DNA of 64,000 nt, taken from Clusia tigrina. Taxonomy: Eukaryota > Arthropoda > Insecta > Diptera > Clusiidae. Position 1 is the stretch's first letter; each line of letters opens with the position of its first letter. Made by a program: the position numbers and the translations under genes. The stretch spans positions 65,811,807-65,875,806 of the forward strand of contig OV050030.1 in assembly GCA_920105625.2 (NCBI GenBank), written 5' to 3'. The notes below the pieces were generated by a model that did no database searches, was not told where the DNA came from, and saw only the letters and a list, made by a program, of their open reading frames with translations. Positions 11,078 to 20,960 of this stretch are shown here, one piece after another.

Positions 11078-11893
11078 TATTCGAGATTTAATCAAGTTAT
11101 TATTATGTACTTCTATACTCTTATTGTTTAATTTTATTATGCTATTTGGGACTTTGCTTTCTACAATAGTATAGGGTCCCTTTAATGTTTTATCAAATTC
11201 TTTCTTATTTCCTAATTTTAGATATACTTTATCTCCTATTTTAAAATTACAGTTAGTATTTGTTTTATTAAATTATTTATTTTAGTAGTTGTTGTGTGTG
11301 TAGTTGTGTTGAAACAGTAAGTGTAGAAGGGTAGTAGTTCTGCCCAGTTGTCTTCTTTTTGTAGTCTTCAGCACTCTATGATTTCGTTCAACGGTTCCTA
11401 TTGTTTCATGGTGGAAGGCTGTTGATGTTCTTTTCTCAATGTGGAGTTCTTTACATATTTGTTGTAGTAAATCATTGGTAAATTCTGTGCCTTTGCCAGT
11501 TTTTACAGTTTTAAAACATCTATATTTTAGTATGAAGTCTTCTACTATTGCTTTTGCTACTGATGTTGCTTGTTTGTTCTCCAAATATATTGCTAATAAG
11601 AATTTTGTTAGTTCACATTGGATGGTGAGAATGTATCGAAATCCATTGGATGCTCTGAGTGGTCCTACTGTGTCCATTGTTACTATCTCAAAAGATGTAT
11701 GTGGTGTGTCTGTCATGCACATCTTATGCTTTGTGTACTTTGTTATTTTTATTTCATTGCAAGTTTCGCAGTTGTTTACGTAGTTTTTAACCATGCGTCC
11801 AAGATTCTTCCAAATGTATTTCTGTTTTAGCTTCGCTATGCATCTTCTGATACCTATATGTCCTCCAGTTATGTAATTATGATGTTCTTTCAT
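11078..11893 (-). pseudogene. integrase region of mdg1-like element A
   Basis: 203 codons (11893-11282) cover the integrase zinc finger (HIGIRR, then CETCNEI, an H-H-C-C pattern) and the catalytic core (DTVGPLRA, GKGTEFTND, HHETIGTVERNHR). The second catalytic position is altered: GKGTEF where this family normally has an Asp. The C-terminal domain is in a separate piece at 11290-11078 (GDKVYLKLG, then LKGPYTIVE, a GPY/F-type module). The closest relative in the window is the integrase at 30350-31040. Confidence 0.88.
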
Positions 11894-12056
11894 TAATTGC
11901 AGCTGTTCATCTTTCTTCTTTATCCGTAATGGTGGTTGATATAATATGATCTGCAGATCTTTATTTTCCTTTAATTCATTAAATGCATGCTTAAATTGGT
12001 TAACCTTTATATATTTTTATATATACTCTTTATTTTCTAGCGCTAGCATTTTTATA

Positions 12057-12700
12057 TTATTTTCTCGCATTGCTGAGAACCAATTTTAGCTCTGGTAAAG
12101 ATTTATCATTAACTATCACGAGAACTTCTTTTGGAGTCATTCTTATTTCGATGTTTTTGGCACGTGCATTTGACTCAAATTTTAATCTTTTTAGACGTCT
12201 TGTATCTGAAATTGATGTAGCTTCCCAAATATGAAGGTGATCGGGCTTCACTTCTCTGGTTGTCTCCTCTTTTTGTTCATTGTTGGCCATAACTATGTCT
12301 TTTTTACTGGTATCTGTTCTTCTCTTAGCTGCTCTGGTGATGACATTTATTTCTTCTACTTTTGGCATCATATTTATTAATTTTTGTGTATCGATGTGTA
12401 TTCTTGAAAGGGCATCAGCATTCGTGTTCATTTTTCCTTTTTTAAATATTATATCGAAATCATAATCCATTAGGTCTATACGTATTCTTGTTAATTTTGA
12501 TGAAGGATTCTTATGGGTGAATAGACTGAAAAGAGGTGTTAATGTGCTTAATTGATTTTCTAAGCTGTTGCATTTGACTAACTTATTTTGTAGAGTTTCC
12601 TTTTTAAAAATTCTAATCGGTACTTTAGTTAAACTATCTTTTAATTTTATTATGTCATCTATGATATTTTTTTTTATTGAGCATTTGTAGTTATTATTGT
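12057..12700 (-). pseudogene. gag start fused to RNase H end, mdg1-like element A
   Basis: On the minus strand from about 12700 the sequence resembles the gag N-terminus of this family (KLKDSLTKVP, RIFKKETLQ). It then passes within a few dozen codons into the end of RNase H (HKNPSSKLTRIRIDL, NADALSRI) and the RNase H-integrase spacer (12470-12057, 137 codons). This shows a large internal deletion, with junction near 12545, removing most of gag, protease and RT. Confidence 0.8.
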
Positions 12701-12871
12701 GTTTGCTACATATTGTTTATAATAAGTGTTAATTCTTTTAATATGATATATCACTAAAAATAGAATAGCTATTATTACTATTGCATCTATATATGCTTCA
12801 TGTTTTGCACTTATATTGCCATTAATTGCAATATTTTCTGTGACTTTGGTTTCTTGTCAAATAGCCACCAT
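12674..12871 (-). pseudogene. small pre-gag membrane ORF remnant, element A
   Basis: Minus-strand frame ending at a stop at 12674. It has one hydrophobic segment (AIVIIAILFLVIYHI) followed by a basic tail, preceding gag, as in element B (26097-26342). An in-frame stop follows the fourth codon from the ATG at 12871, and the MG start seen in element B is not preserved. Role unknown. Confidence 0.6.
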
Positions 12872-13425
12872 CTTGACAAAATCTTGAAAATTTGTTATGT
12901 TTACATAGATTGTATGCATATATGGTTTCATTTTTAGTGCATTTTTAATATATTATCTTTAAAATTCATTCTTATAACTATCTTTTAATATTTTTAATTC
13001 TTTTATATAATTATATTTTTGTTTACCATTACTTATGTTAATTAATCTATAAATGTTGTTTAATTCACGTTTTTGGCAAGCTCTGGTTTTTCTTTTGGGG
13101 TTTGAGGATACCTTTTGTTGCCGCTCTCTGTTAACTGTTACTGTAGAATAGAAATTGATCTCGGGCCCACCTTTTTGTCAGCGTCTCAGTGCTCTTGCAG
13201 AGTTCTTTTCCTTGGTTGATATTCCGGATATTCCTCCGTTGTTCCAGATGGCACGTATGGCAATAGTGGGTCTTCTTTCAGGAGCTCTTTATACTTTTTA
13301 AAGATTGTTAGAATTTCGTCCGGCAATTTGATTAGGCCTGGGAGCGTTTCCATGTAAATGCAGCAATCAAAAATCTGGTTTCAGGAACGAAATATGGTCG
13401 CAGGAACGAGTTGGCAGGATCGCCA

Positions 13426-14019
13426 TGTAAAGATTTACTCTATGGAATGGAATTGTTATTCGTACGGGTTGCGTATTAAGCGCGCCCGCTATTAAAAACG
13501 GCCACAAGGCCTTTTCCTTGCCTCAAAGGCAATTAAAAATTCAATCGCCGCAAAGGCAACTTGGTCAGTAAGCCACAAAGGCTGTTGAGACCAAAAAAGT
13601 GAAGAGACCAGTCAGTTTTGATTCTGAACAAGTAATCTTGATTTCTTTATTAAAACGGGGTCTTTTATACCCGTTCTGACTTATTTACTAATACAATTAT
13701 TATATAAAACATTCTTATTTACTAATCATATTTTATGCTTAGGTATGGATAAAATTATTAAATTTATTTATCGGTACGAAATGTATTGACACTCATGTGT
13801 CCAAACATTTCGGTTCCCACGAATAAATCGCAAACAGAATGCACGCTGCCGCAGACCGTTCGCAGGCATGTGCATGGCATCGCATTGCATGTGCCTGTTC
13901 TGGCTATGCAGTCGCTGTAGCGGCGTGGCAGAGGTATTCTGCTTAGTGCATTCTAAGTGCTGCACTTGGGGCTGCTATAATATAGTGCCAACCATGTGAA
14001 TTAGGGAATGTGCACTACA
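13426..14019 (-). repeat. 5' LTR of mdg1-like element A
   Basis: 594 bp, TGTAAAG...CTACA on the plus strand. Transcription of the element would start within this LTR and proceed toward lower coordinates. The stretch between it and about 12900 is the leader and holds no other recognisable gene. Confidence 0.93.
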
Positions 14020-14185
14020 GTAGTAAGCACATTGATATTAAATTTCATTACATACGAGAGATTGAAAGGATATTGATATTGAATATGTGCCATCAGCGAA
14101 AAACGCCGCAGATATATTTACAAAAAATTTATCTAGAGAGAAACATAATACTTTATGTAACCTTTTAAACATGAATTTTGCATAA
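14020..14185 (+). pseudogene. copia-like Pol C-terminus, copy A part 3
   Basis: After the GTAG duplication the copia RNase H end resumes: SKHIDIKFHYIRE, then, after a frame change, the AADIFTK block and a short tail ending in a stop just before the LTR. This confirms that the Helitron and the mdg1-like element split a single copia copy. Confidence 0.9.
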
Positions 14186-14187
14186 TA

Positions 14188-14448
14188 TGTTACATTGAAT
14201 TTTGTTTAAAACCAAAAATGAATTTAAGAATATTTTTGTATTTTTTATGATTTTGAGAATCGCATTTGGGTTGAGGCGTAATTTGTAAGAAAATGCATAT
14301 CTGCGATACGCAACATAGGCAACCCAAACGCGGTATACCTTTAAGAACACATATGCTTTTGTATTTAGTTTTAAGAATACTAGAATATACGTTATTTTCA
14401 ATTGCTTGCGATCGGCCGTGTCTTTTCATTTAACAGCGATAACCAACA
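14188..14448 (+). repeat. 3' LTR of copia copy A
   Basis: 261 bp from TGTTACATTG to ATAACCAACA. The same sequence is found inverted in copy C, where its end adjoins a tRNA-iMet-type primer site, which fixes the right boundary. The left boundary is the TG after the Pol stop. Confidence 0.88.
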
Positions 14449-14645
14449 TATCGCTTATTAAATTTTTTTTTTAACAGTTCATTTATTTATTGAATTCATT
14501 AATTTGGAGCCTAACAACAAGTTATGAAATCTTAAGGGCGAAATTAACTATATTTATCCCGCACCAGTGTTTGTGCTTAGTATTAAATTTCAATGCGTTT
14601 TTCCTTTTAATCTTAATTAAAAATAAATTCATTTCAATTTAGTAT
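14449..14645. other. unassigned AT-rich stretch
   Basis: AT-rich DNA between the copia LTR and the first recognisable mitochondrial 12S sequence. It contains no ORF. It may be more mitochondrial sequence that I could not align by eye, or old flanking DNA. Confidence 0.5.
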
Positions 14646-15023
14646 CGTATAGTAATATTAAATATTTAATGTTTATGTTTTATAATTGATAGTCCACATT
14701 GTACTTTAATTTAGTTAAGCAATTTATATACCATCGTTATAAGAAAATTTAATAAGAATATTAATTTTCTTAAATTTTTATAAAAATTTATATCAAATCA
14801 AGGTGTAGTTAATGATTAAGTAAAAATGGGTTACAATAAATATATTTATATGGATATAATTATTAAAAAATTATTAAAAGTGGATATGATAGTAAATTTG
14901 TAAAGATAAATAAATTGATCTTAGCTCCGAAATATGTACTCGTATATATCGCCCGTCATTCTTATTATTAAACTAAGATAAGTCATAACATAGTAGATGT
15001 ATCGGAAGATGTATCTAGAATAA
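14646..15023 (+). pseudogene. rrnS: mitochondrial 12S rRNA, 3' part (NUMT)
   Basis: Shows conserved insect 12S landmarks in order: the block containing ATATACCATCGTTAT, AAATCAAGGTGTAG, ATGGGTTACAATAAA, ATCGCCCGTCATTC, and AAGTCATAACATAGTAG close to the 3' end. Several substitutions against what I know of the conserved blocks (for example CGTAAC changed to CATAAC) fit decay after transfer to the nucleus. Confidence 0.92.
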
Positions 15024-15091
15024 CAATTTAAAACTTATTAGAAAGTATTTCATTTACATTGAAAAGATTTATGTGCAATCATTATAAATTG
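15024..15091 (+). pseudogene. trnV: mitochondrial tRNA-Val (UAC) copy (NUMT)
   Basis: 68 nt. The 7-bp acceptor stem CAATTTA/TAAATTG is perfect. The anticodon stem TTTCA/TGAAA encloses the loop TTTACAT with anticodon TAC at 15055-15057. It lies exactly between 12S and 16S as in insect mitochondria. It is not expected to act in the nucleus. Confidence 0.9.
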
Positions 15092-15515
15092 GTTAGATTT
15101 TATTTATTAATTTTTTTATTTCAAACTTTATTTTACTTAAAATAATTTTATTTATTATTGTTTTAGTAATTTTTAATGAATAAATAATTTTAGTTTTAGT
15201 TAATAATGTATTGTAAAAGAAAATTTTAAATATTTTGAAAAATTTTTATATTAAAAGAAAATTTATTTTATTGTACCTTGTGTATCAGGGTTTATTAAAT
15301 ACAAAATATAAATTATATATTTTTCTCGATCTTGAAAGAGTTAAAAAATTATTAAATTTTATGTAATAAATTAATTTTTGATAATTTATTTGAAATGAAA
15401 TGTTATTCGTTTTTTATTTATTTAAGAAATAAATTTAATTTAAAAATATAAAATATAATTATTTAATTTATTAATTTAATTATATAATTATTTTAATATT
15501 TGATGGGATAAGCTA
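15092..15515 (+). pseudogene. rrnL: mitochondrial 16S rRNA, 5' part (NUMT)
   Basis: Begins directly after tRNA-Val and contains the conserved insect 16S block TGTACCTTGTGTATCAGGG near 15275, followed by TTTTTCTCGAT. It ends near GATGGGATAAGCTA, where the base composition switches abruptly from very AT-rich to balanced R1-like coding sequence. Confidence 0.88.
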
Positions 15516-17828
15516 TCACCAATAAATGACGGTTTCCATTAAAAACCTGCCAAGCAACCATGACCAGAACATAAGTGGACGAGGAACTCGCAAGTAGAAT
15601 GTATCAAAGTTAAATTCCGAAGTGTTACTTGCTGAGCTGGAGGCAAACATTCCATTAGACATCCACGCCAGCGATGCTAATAGCAAGGTGAAGCAGACCA
15701 TGTAGTGTATAGAGAGAGCCTGTACCAAAGCGATGCCGAAAATAAGACCAAATAAATACAAGAAGGCCGTTTACTGGTGGACAGAGGAAATAGCTCAACT
15801 CACACGGGTCTGTCTGCGGTGTAGTAGAAAATACACTAAGGCCAGGTGTGTGGGATCCGCGATTGCCGAAAGAGAAGATCTCCAAGCTGCTAGGAAAACC
15901 CTCAAAACTGCTTTCGCACCAGCAAGGAGAAGAAATGGGAGGAGCTCCGAAACGACATAAACAACAATCCATGGGGTCTGGGATATAAAGTCGTAAAGAA
16001 AAACCTTGGAGCAAGAGCATCGGTACCCCAACTAGAAGACCATGCTATGGAAAATATAGTAAACGCTCTATTGCCTTAAGAGAAGAATCTAAAGTGCTGG
16101 TCAAATAAGTCCCATCTCCTTTCACAGAAGATGAACTTAAAGCAGCCGCCATAACCCTACAGAGAACCAAGCACGGTATTCCAGCAGAAGTCCTAAAAAT
16201 AGTATCAAATTACCATGCCCAAGTACTTCTCGATATGTACAATGCCTGCCTGTCAGAAGGAATATTCCCAGACTTATGAAAAATACAGCGGCTAGTGCTC
16301 ATCAGAAAGGGAAAAGGAACTCCTGTGTATGCTAGACACCGCGGGCAAACTTTTGGAACGACTACTCAAGCCCCGAACAGCAGTAGCCATTGAAAACGCT
16401 GGGGGACTATCCACTCGACAACACGGTTTTCGACCAGGAAAGTCCACAATTGGCGACGTAGAAGACGTCATAGAAAGCAAAACCATCACGTCAGGGGCAG
16501 CGCAAGGGTCCATCCTCGGACCGGACCTTTGGAATATAAACTACGACGGCATTTTGCGCATAGAGATGCCAGATGACACTCATCTAGTAGGATACGCAGA
16601 CGACATTGCGGCTGTCATCACCGTACGCGACTCCGAAGACGCCCAAAGAAAGCTGAAACATGTCATGATCAGAACCCAGAGGTGGCTCGATTCACATGGT
16701 TTGAAGTTGGCCACGGAAAAGACGGAACTTCTATTCTTCACGAGAAAGCACATTCCAATAGAAATCGACTTAAGAGTTTGCTCAGAGACAATCAAGTCAC
16801 GAAAGGTGATAAAGTAACTGGGAATTCAGCTTGGTTCCAAGCTCACCTACTGGGCGCAAATGCAAAATGCGGCGGCGAAGGCAGCACGGGTGACGGCTTC
16901 CCTCAGCAGACTAATGGCAAACATTGGAGGACCGACATCCAGCAAGAGGAAACTTCTGATGATGACAACGCACTCCATTCTGCTGTATGGTAGCGAATTG
17001 TGGGCTGACAACTTGAAGATGCAGGCCCAAAGAAAAGTTTTATCCTCCGTGCAACGAACTGCAGCTCTGCGAGTAGCTTCAGCGTACCGTACTGTATCGG
17101 AGCCGGCAATTCTGGTAATTAGCTGCTTAATCCCAATTGATCTCTTGGCCCTCGAACGCAAACACCTACGAGAAGCCAAGATGGGTAAAAATACCAGAGG
17201 AACCGTGCAGGATATAAAGCAACAAACCGTGCATCACTGGCAAGAACGATGGGCCGCCGAGAGTCGCGGAAGATGGACAGCGAGACTCATACCCGACATA
17301 GGGACCTGGATAGGAGGAACAGCCGGAACCGTCAATTTCTACCTCACGCAGTTACTGTCTGGTCACGGATACTTCTGCAAGTATCTACACAGAATGGGAA
17401 AAATTGGAGGGCTTGAGTGCTTATACGGTGACAGCAATGTGGATGATCCAGAGCACACCTTTTTCAAATGCACAAAGTGGCAAACAGAGCGCATCACGCT
17501 TCAAATGGAAATCGGGAAAACTTTAGCCACCGAAAACATTGTGGAGATTCTGCTAAGCAGCAAAGAAAAGTGGGACCACGTAGATAAATATGTGGAAAAT
17601 GTACTCCGACGGAGAAAGCGGGACCTGGACGCAGGAATAATGTTGGGAGTCCAATAGGGACGAAGTGAGAATCTCCACCTTGAAGGAAGTGTAAAAAGGG
17701 TTCCAGGGTGGGGAGATGTTCTCAGCAGGAGGGGAATGTTTTAGTGGGTGCAATTCTCACATACCAAATCTGTGACGACAGTTTTGATTATGCGACACGC
17801 ATTTTTACCCTCTCTACCCAAAAAAAGG
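15516..17828 (+). mobile_element. R1-clade-like non-LTR retrotransposon, 5'-truncated
   Basis: The longest copy of this family in the window. It starts abruptly after the mitochondrial segment within ORF2, near the endonuclease-RT linker. It contains partial RT, the C-terminal region and a 3' UTR ending in a short A run (about 17820-17828). There is no ORF1 and no 5' end. The 3' ends at 341-917 and 19094-19640 belong to the same family. No clear target duplication was found. Confidence 0.85.
15733..17657 (+). pseudogene. R1-like ORF2 (reverse transcriptase and C-terminal domain)
   Basis: Pieces: 15733-15960 (linker, YWWTEEIAQL), 16329-16817 (RT) and 16860-17657 (265 codons, C-terminal domain). 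The RT has the fingers motif QHGFRPGKSTI. It then jumps to SGAAQGSILGPDLWN and YADDIAAV, so the part carrying the first catalytic aspartate is deleted. The C-terminal region ends GRWTARLIPDI, FYLTQLLSGHG, then a short HTFFKC...W segment, typical of R1 and relatives. Stops occur in 16070-16320 and around 16817. Confidence 0.87.
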
Positions 17829-17873
17829 CCAATACTTGAGTTAAAAAATATTTTAAAGAAGCTTCAGAGGATA

Positions 17874-19093
17874 TTAAATTATTTTTGACTTTTGACATAC
17901 TGCGCAAATCCCAATTCGGTCCAAAAAGCTCCGATGGAAAGACACTTCTTTTGCAGCATTGCACATTACTATAGATTCAGCTTCCAGAAAAACAACGTGC
18001 TGCTTCTTGGACTCCCACGCGATCAAGTCATCCCCAAAAAATAGTGCGTAACCGCCAATTTCTTTGCGGTCCGTAGAATCTGAAGCCCAATCAGCATCTG
18101 AAAAACAAATTAAGTTTTTATAGTTAGTTTTATAAGTTAGAATACACTTCGGCTTTTCCTTCAAGTATCGCAGAATATGGTTGGCTGCGATGGAATGTTC
18201 TTTGTGCGAGTGGCTATTGAATTGTGCCAGCTTCGATACAGTATGCGCTATATCTGGTCGAGAAACTATCGCCAGATACGTTAAACCACCAAGTAGTGAC
18301 ATATACTGCTGCGTCATGTAGCCCATGCATTCCTTGTTGTTGCATTTTTCAAGAACCATTCCGCTACTATTTGGAGCAATCTGCCATATTACAATGTTTC
18401 AACAGCTCATCTATATAACGCTTTTGATGAAGAGATATGTTTCCAAGTAAACCGTCTCGTTCTACTTCCATGCCAAGATAATACTGAATCGGACCAAAAC
18501 CGATAGCTTTGACTGGCTCGTTCAGCATTCGGATAATTTTCTTCATCGTGCTCTCTGACGAACCAGCCAACACAATGTCATCTACATATACGCTCATTAT
18601 AGTGATACACACAGTTGTCTGCTTTGCATCTTGTAAACCCAATATTACATAAAACTAAGTTTATTTTTTCGTTCCAAGATCTTCCAGCTTGCTTAAGGCC
18701 GTACAATGATTTTTGAAGCCTGCATACTCTACCAGGTTGATTCTCATCAATGAAACTTTCAGGTTGTCGCATATATAGATCTTCCTGCAATTCTCCACTG
18801 AAGTACGCTGCCAGGACATCAATATGATCAATCATCAATCATCATCAATATGTTGTACCGCTAATGCAAGAATTTGGAATAAACCGGCTAAATATTCGCG
18901 CCGTTATCACTGCGTAAACATTTAACTTTGTTATCAGTTTGGTTTTCCGCGCGCATTCTAAATTTCTTGAATGCTGCGAATGCAACAGACCTTTTTTTTA
19001 AATTGTACCGTGTACCGAGAAAAATCATCAACGAAGGTTATAAAGTAACTAGACCAACATTGCGACATTATACGCATAGACCCGCAAATATCA
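17874..19093 (-). pseudogene. copia-like Pol, copy B (partial integrase, RT, RNase H)
   Basis: Minus strand. 19093-18874 holds the integrase fragment (FVDD... then SDNGA). A deletion of about 1 kb relative to copy A joins it at about 18873 to the RT (ILALAVQHIDDD). Then come the AYFSGELQ block (18838-18578), YVDDIVLAGSSE (18642-18367) and RNase H (18359-17874). Copy B shares the frame break after HIDDD and another between KADNCVYH and YVDD with copy C. 17829-17873 is unassigned. Confidence 0.9.
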
Positions 19094-19640
19094 GAAGATG
19101 GACAGCGAAACTTATACCCGACATAGCGTGCTGGATAGGAGGAACAGCCGCAACCATCAATTTCTACCTCACGCAGTTACTGTCTGTTCACGGATACTTT
19201 TTCAAGTATGTTCACCGAATTGGAAAAATTGGAGGGTCTTAGCGCTTATACAGCGACAGCAATGTGGATGATGCAGAGCTCACCTTTTTCAAATGCACAA
19301 GGTGGCAAACAGAGCGCACCACGCTTCAAACGGAAATCGGGAATACTTTAGCCACCGAAAACATTGTGGAGATTCTGCTAAGCAACAAAGGAAACTGGGA
19401 CCACGTAGATAAATATGTGGAAAATGTACTCCGACGGAGATACCGGGACCTGGACTCAGGAATAATGTTGAGAGTCCAATAGGGACGAAGTGAGAATCTC
19501 CACCTTGAAGGAATTGTAAAAAGGGTTCCAGGGTGGGGAGATGTTCTCAGCGAGGGGAGGGGGATTTTAATGCAATTCTCACATACCAAATCGTTGACAA
19601 CAGTTTTGATAATGCGACAGGCATTTTTACCCTCCACACC
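19094..19640 (+). mobile_element. R1-clade-like 3' fragment (right arm)
   Basis: Same 5'-truncation point and same copia flank as the left-arm fragment (341-917), in inverted orientation. Coding remnants lie at 19094-19242 and 19264-19482, then the 3' UTR, an A-rich tail (19631-19655) and (TA)n. Confidence 0.85.
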
Positions 19641-19657
19641 AAAAAAAAAAAAAATAA

Positions 19658-19929
<272 letters not shown>

Positions 19930-20110
19930 TGTTGAGTATTACAGTTTAAGTATATTGTATAGTGTAAAGTTACCTATAGTTATGTATTAATATTGTATAG
20001 TGTAAAGGTACCTATAATCAACTGTCTAGTGTTGACAAGTGAAGGTAAACATTTAAATGAATTCAAGAATAAAGAACACTTCCGTTTAACTTGGCTACAA
20101 ATACACTACA
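19930..20110 (+). repeat. 5' LTR of mag-like element
   Basis: About 181 bp, TGTTGAGTAT...ACACTACA, with an internal near-repeat around GTATAGTGTAAAG (two units near 19955 and 19995) and an AATAAA-like signal near 20070. The right boundary is fixed by the primer-binding site; the left boundary is inferred from the TG at the end of (TA)n. Confidence 0.75.
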
Positions 20111-20113
20111 AAT

Positions 20114-20125
20114 TGGCGCAGTCGG
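20114..20125 (+). promoter_or_regulatory. primer-binding site
   Basis: TGGCGCAGTCGG, three bases after the LTR. This resembles the tRNA-Ser-type sites of several insect Gypsy elements; I infer the tRNA from memory of those families. Confidence 0.7.
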
Positions 20126-20181
20126 TAAAGAAAAGAAAAAAGAAAAGTTAAAAAGTAAATTTAAAGAAAAAAATAAATCCA

Positions 20182-20960
20182 TTGATTATGATGACATCAC
20201 AAGCAGATGTGAGTTTAAACAATTCACAAATTGTAAATGCCACTATGCATGCGTCCACCATGCCAGAATTTGTGCCGAGCGAGAATTTCCAGTTATGGAA
20301 TGAACGTCTTCAAATGCACTTTATTGAAGTTGCATGCTCGACAGAGAGTGGAAAAGATTCCACTCTTCTGAAGTGTATAGGCTCTGAAGCATATGCAGTC
20401 CTACACAGTATTTGCAGTCCGGAACTTCCATGTCGCAAATCGTATGATGAGTTAGTGGACATTTTATGTTCTCATTATATGCCGCCAGTGATTGTATTTA
20501 GAGAGCGTAAAATGTTTTACAGCGCAACGATGACAACATCGGAGACAGTGGTTTGCGAGAGTAAAGGAGTTGTGCATAAACTGCAAGTTTGGCGATTCCC
20601 TTGAACGCATAGTTTTGGACAAATTTGTTATGAGGTTACCGTCCCGAATTTTTGAAAAGTTTTGCGAGGAAGACGAAACGCTAACACTGAAATCAGCATT
20701 CAAAAATGCTGTAATTTTGGAGACCAAGTGCAGCAGTCACTCTGCAGTCGAAGAGGTTATGTACATCAGGACGCAAGGTAAAGGAAAACCCAAAGGTCAA
20801 GGGCATAAGGAGCAAAAGTCGAGGAGCTCGTGTGATCACTGTGGTTGGAAAAACCACCCATCAGAGAAGTGTAAATGTGTGGTCAGCCACGTGCCATTCA
20901 TGCCGTAAAAAGGGTCACTTGGCGAGTGTATGTAAGAGTAAGAGAGACAGTGAGGTTAAG
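20182..20960 (+). pseudogene. Gag of mag-like element
   Basis: Starts near 20182 or at the ATG around 20188. It contains a capsid-like region (MPEFVPSENFQLWNERL) to about 20560, a frameshift near 20555-20570, continuation at 20570-20908, then zinc-knuckle motifs (CDHCGWKNHPSEKC, and after another shift CHSCRKKGHLASVC). Role: RNA packaging and particle formation. Confidence 0.8.

Larger units (their letters stand above)
10392..14019 (-). mobile_element. 412/mdg1-like LTR retrotransposon A (internally deleted)
   Basis: Minus-strand Gypsy-superfamily element of 3628 bp with LTRs of 601 and 594 bp, both TGTA...TACA as read on the plus strand, flanked by the 4-bp duplication GTAG (10388-10391 and 14020-14023). 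The primer-binding site lies next to the 5' LTR (minus-strand TGGCGATCCTGCCA, around 13411-13425) and is identical to that of element B at 25636. A purine-rich tract (ATGGGGGAGGA) adjoins the 3' LTR near 10994-11006. Protease, RT and most of gag are missing, so it cannot move by itself. Confidence 0.93.
14646..15515 (+). pseudogene. nuclear copy of mitochondrial rDNA (NUMT)
   Basis: A collinear mitochondrial segment, sense strand on plus: 3' part of 12S rRNA, complete tRNA-Val, then 5' part of 16S rRNA, the order of the insect mitochondrial rRNA transcript. It is nuclear because a copia LTR lies on the left and an R1-like retrotransposon is joined on the right. Boundaries are approximate; the left edge could lie up to 200 bp further left. 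Confidence 0.93.

Noticed and set aside
14449..15515. Functional mitochondrial genes or an organelle contig
   Set aside because: Flanked by a copia LTR and an R1-like retrotransposon, incomplete at both ends and with substitutions at conserved sites.
15516..17828. A 28S rDNA-specific R1 insertion
   Set aside because: No nuclear 28S sequence flanks it; the neighbouring rRNA is mitochondrial and the other copies sit in copia or next to (TA)n.
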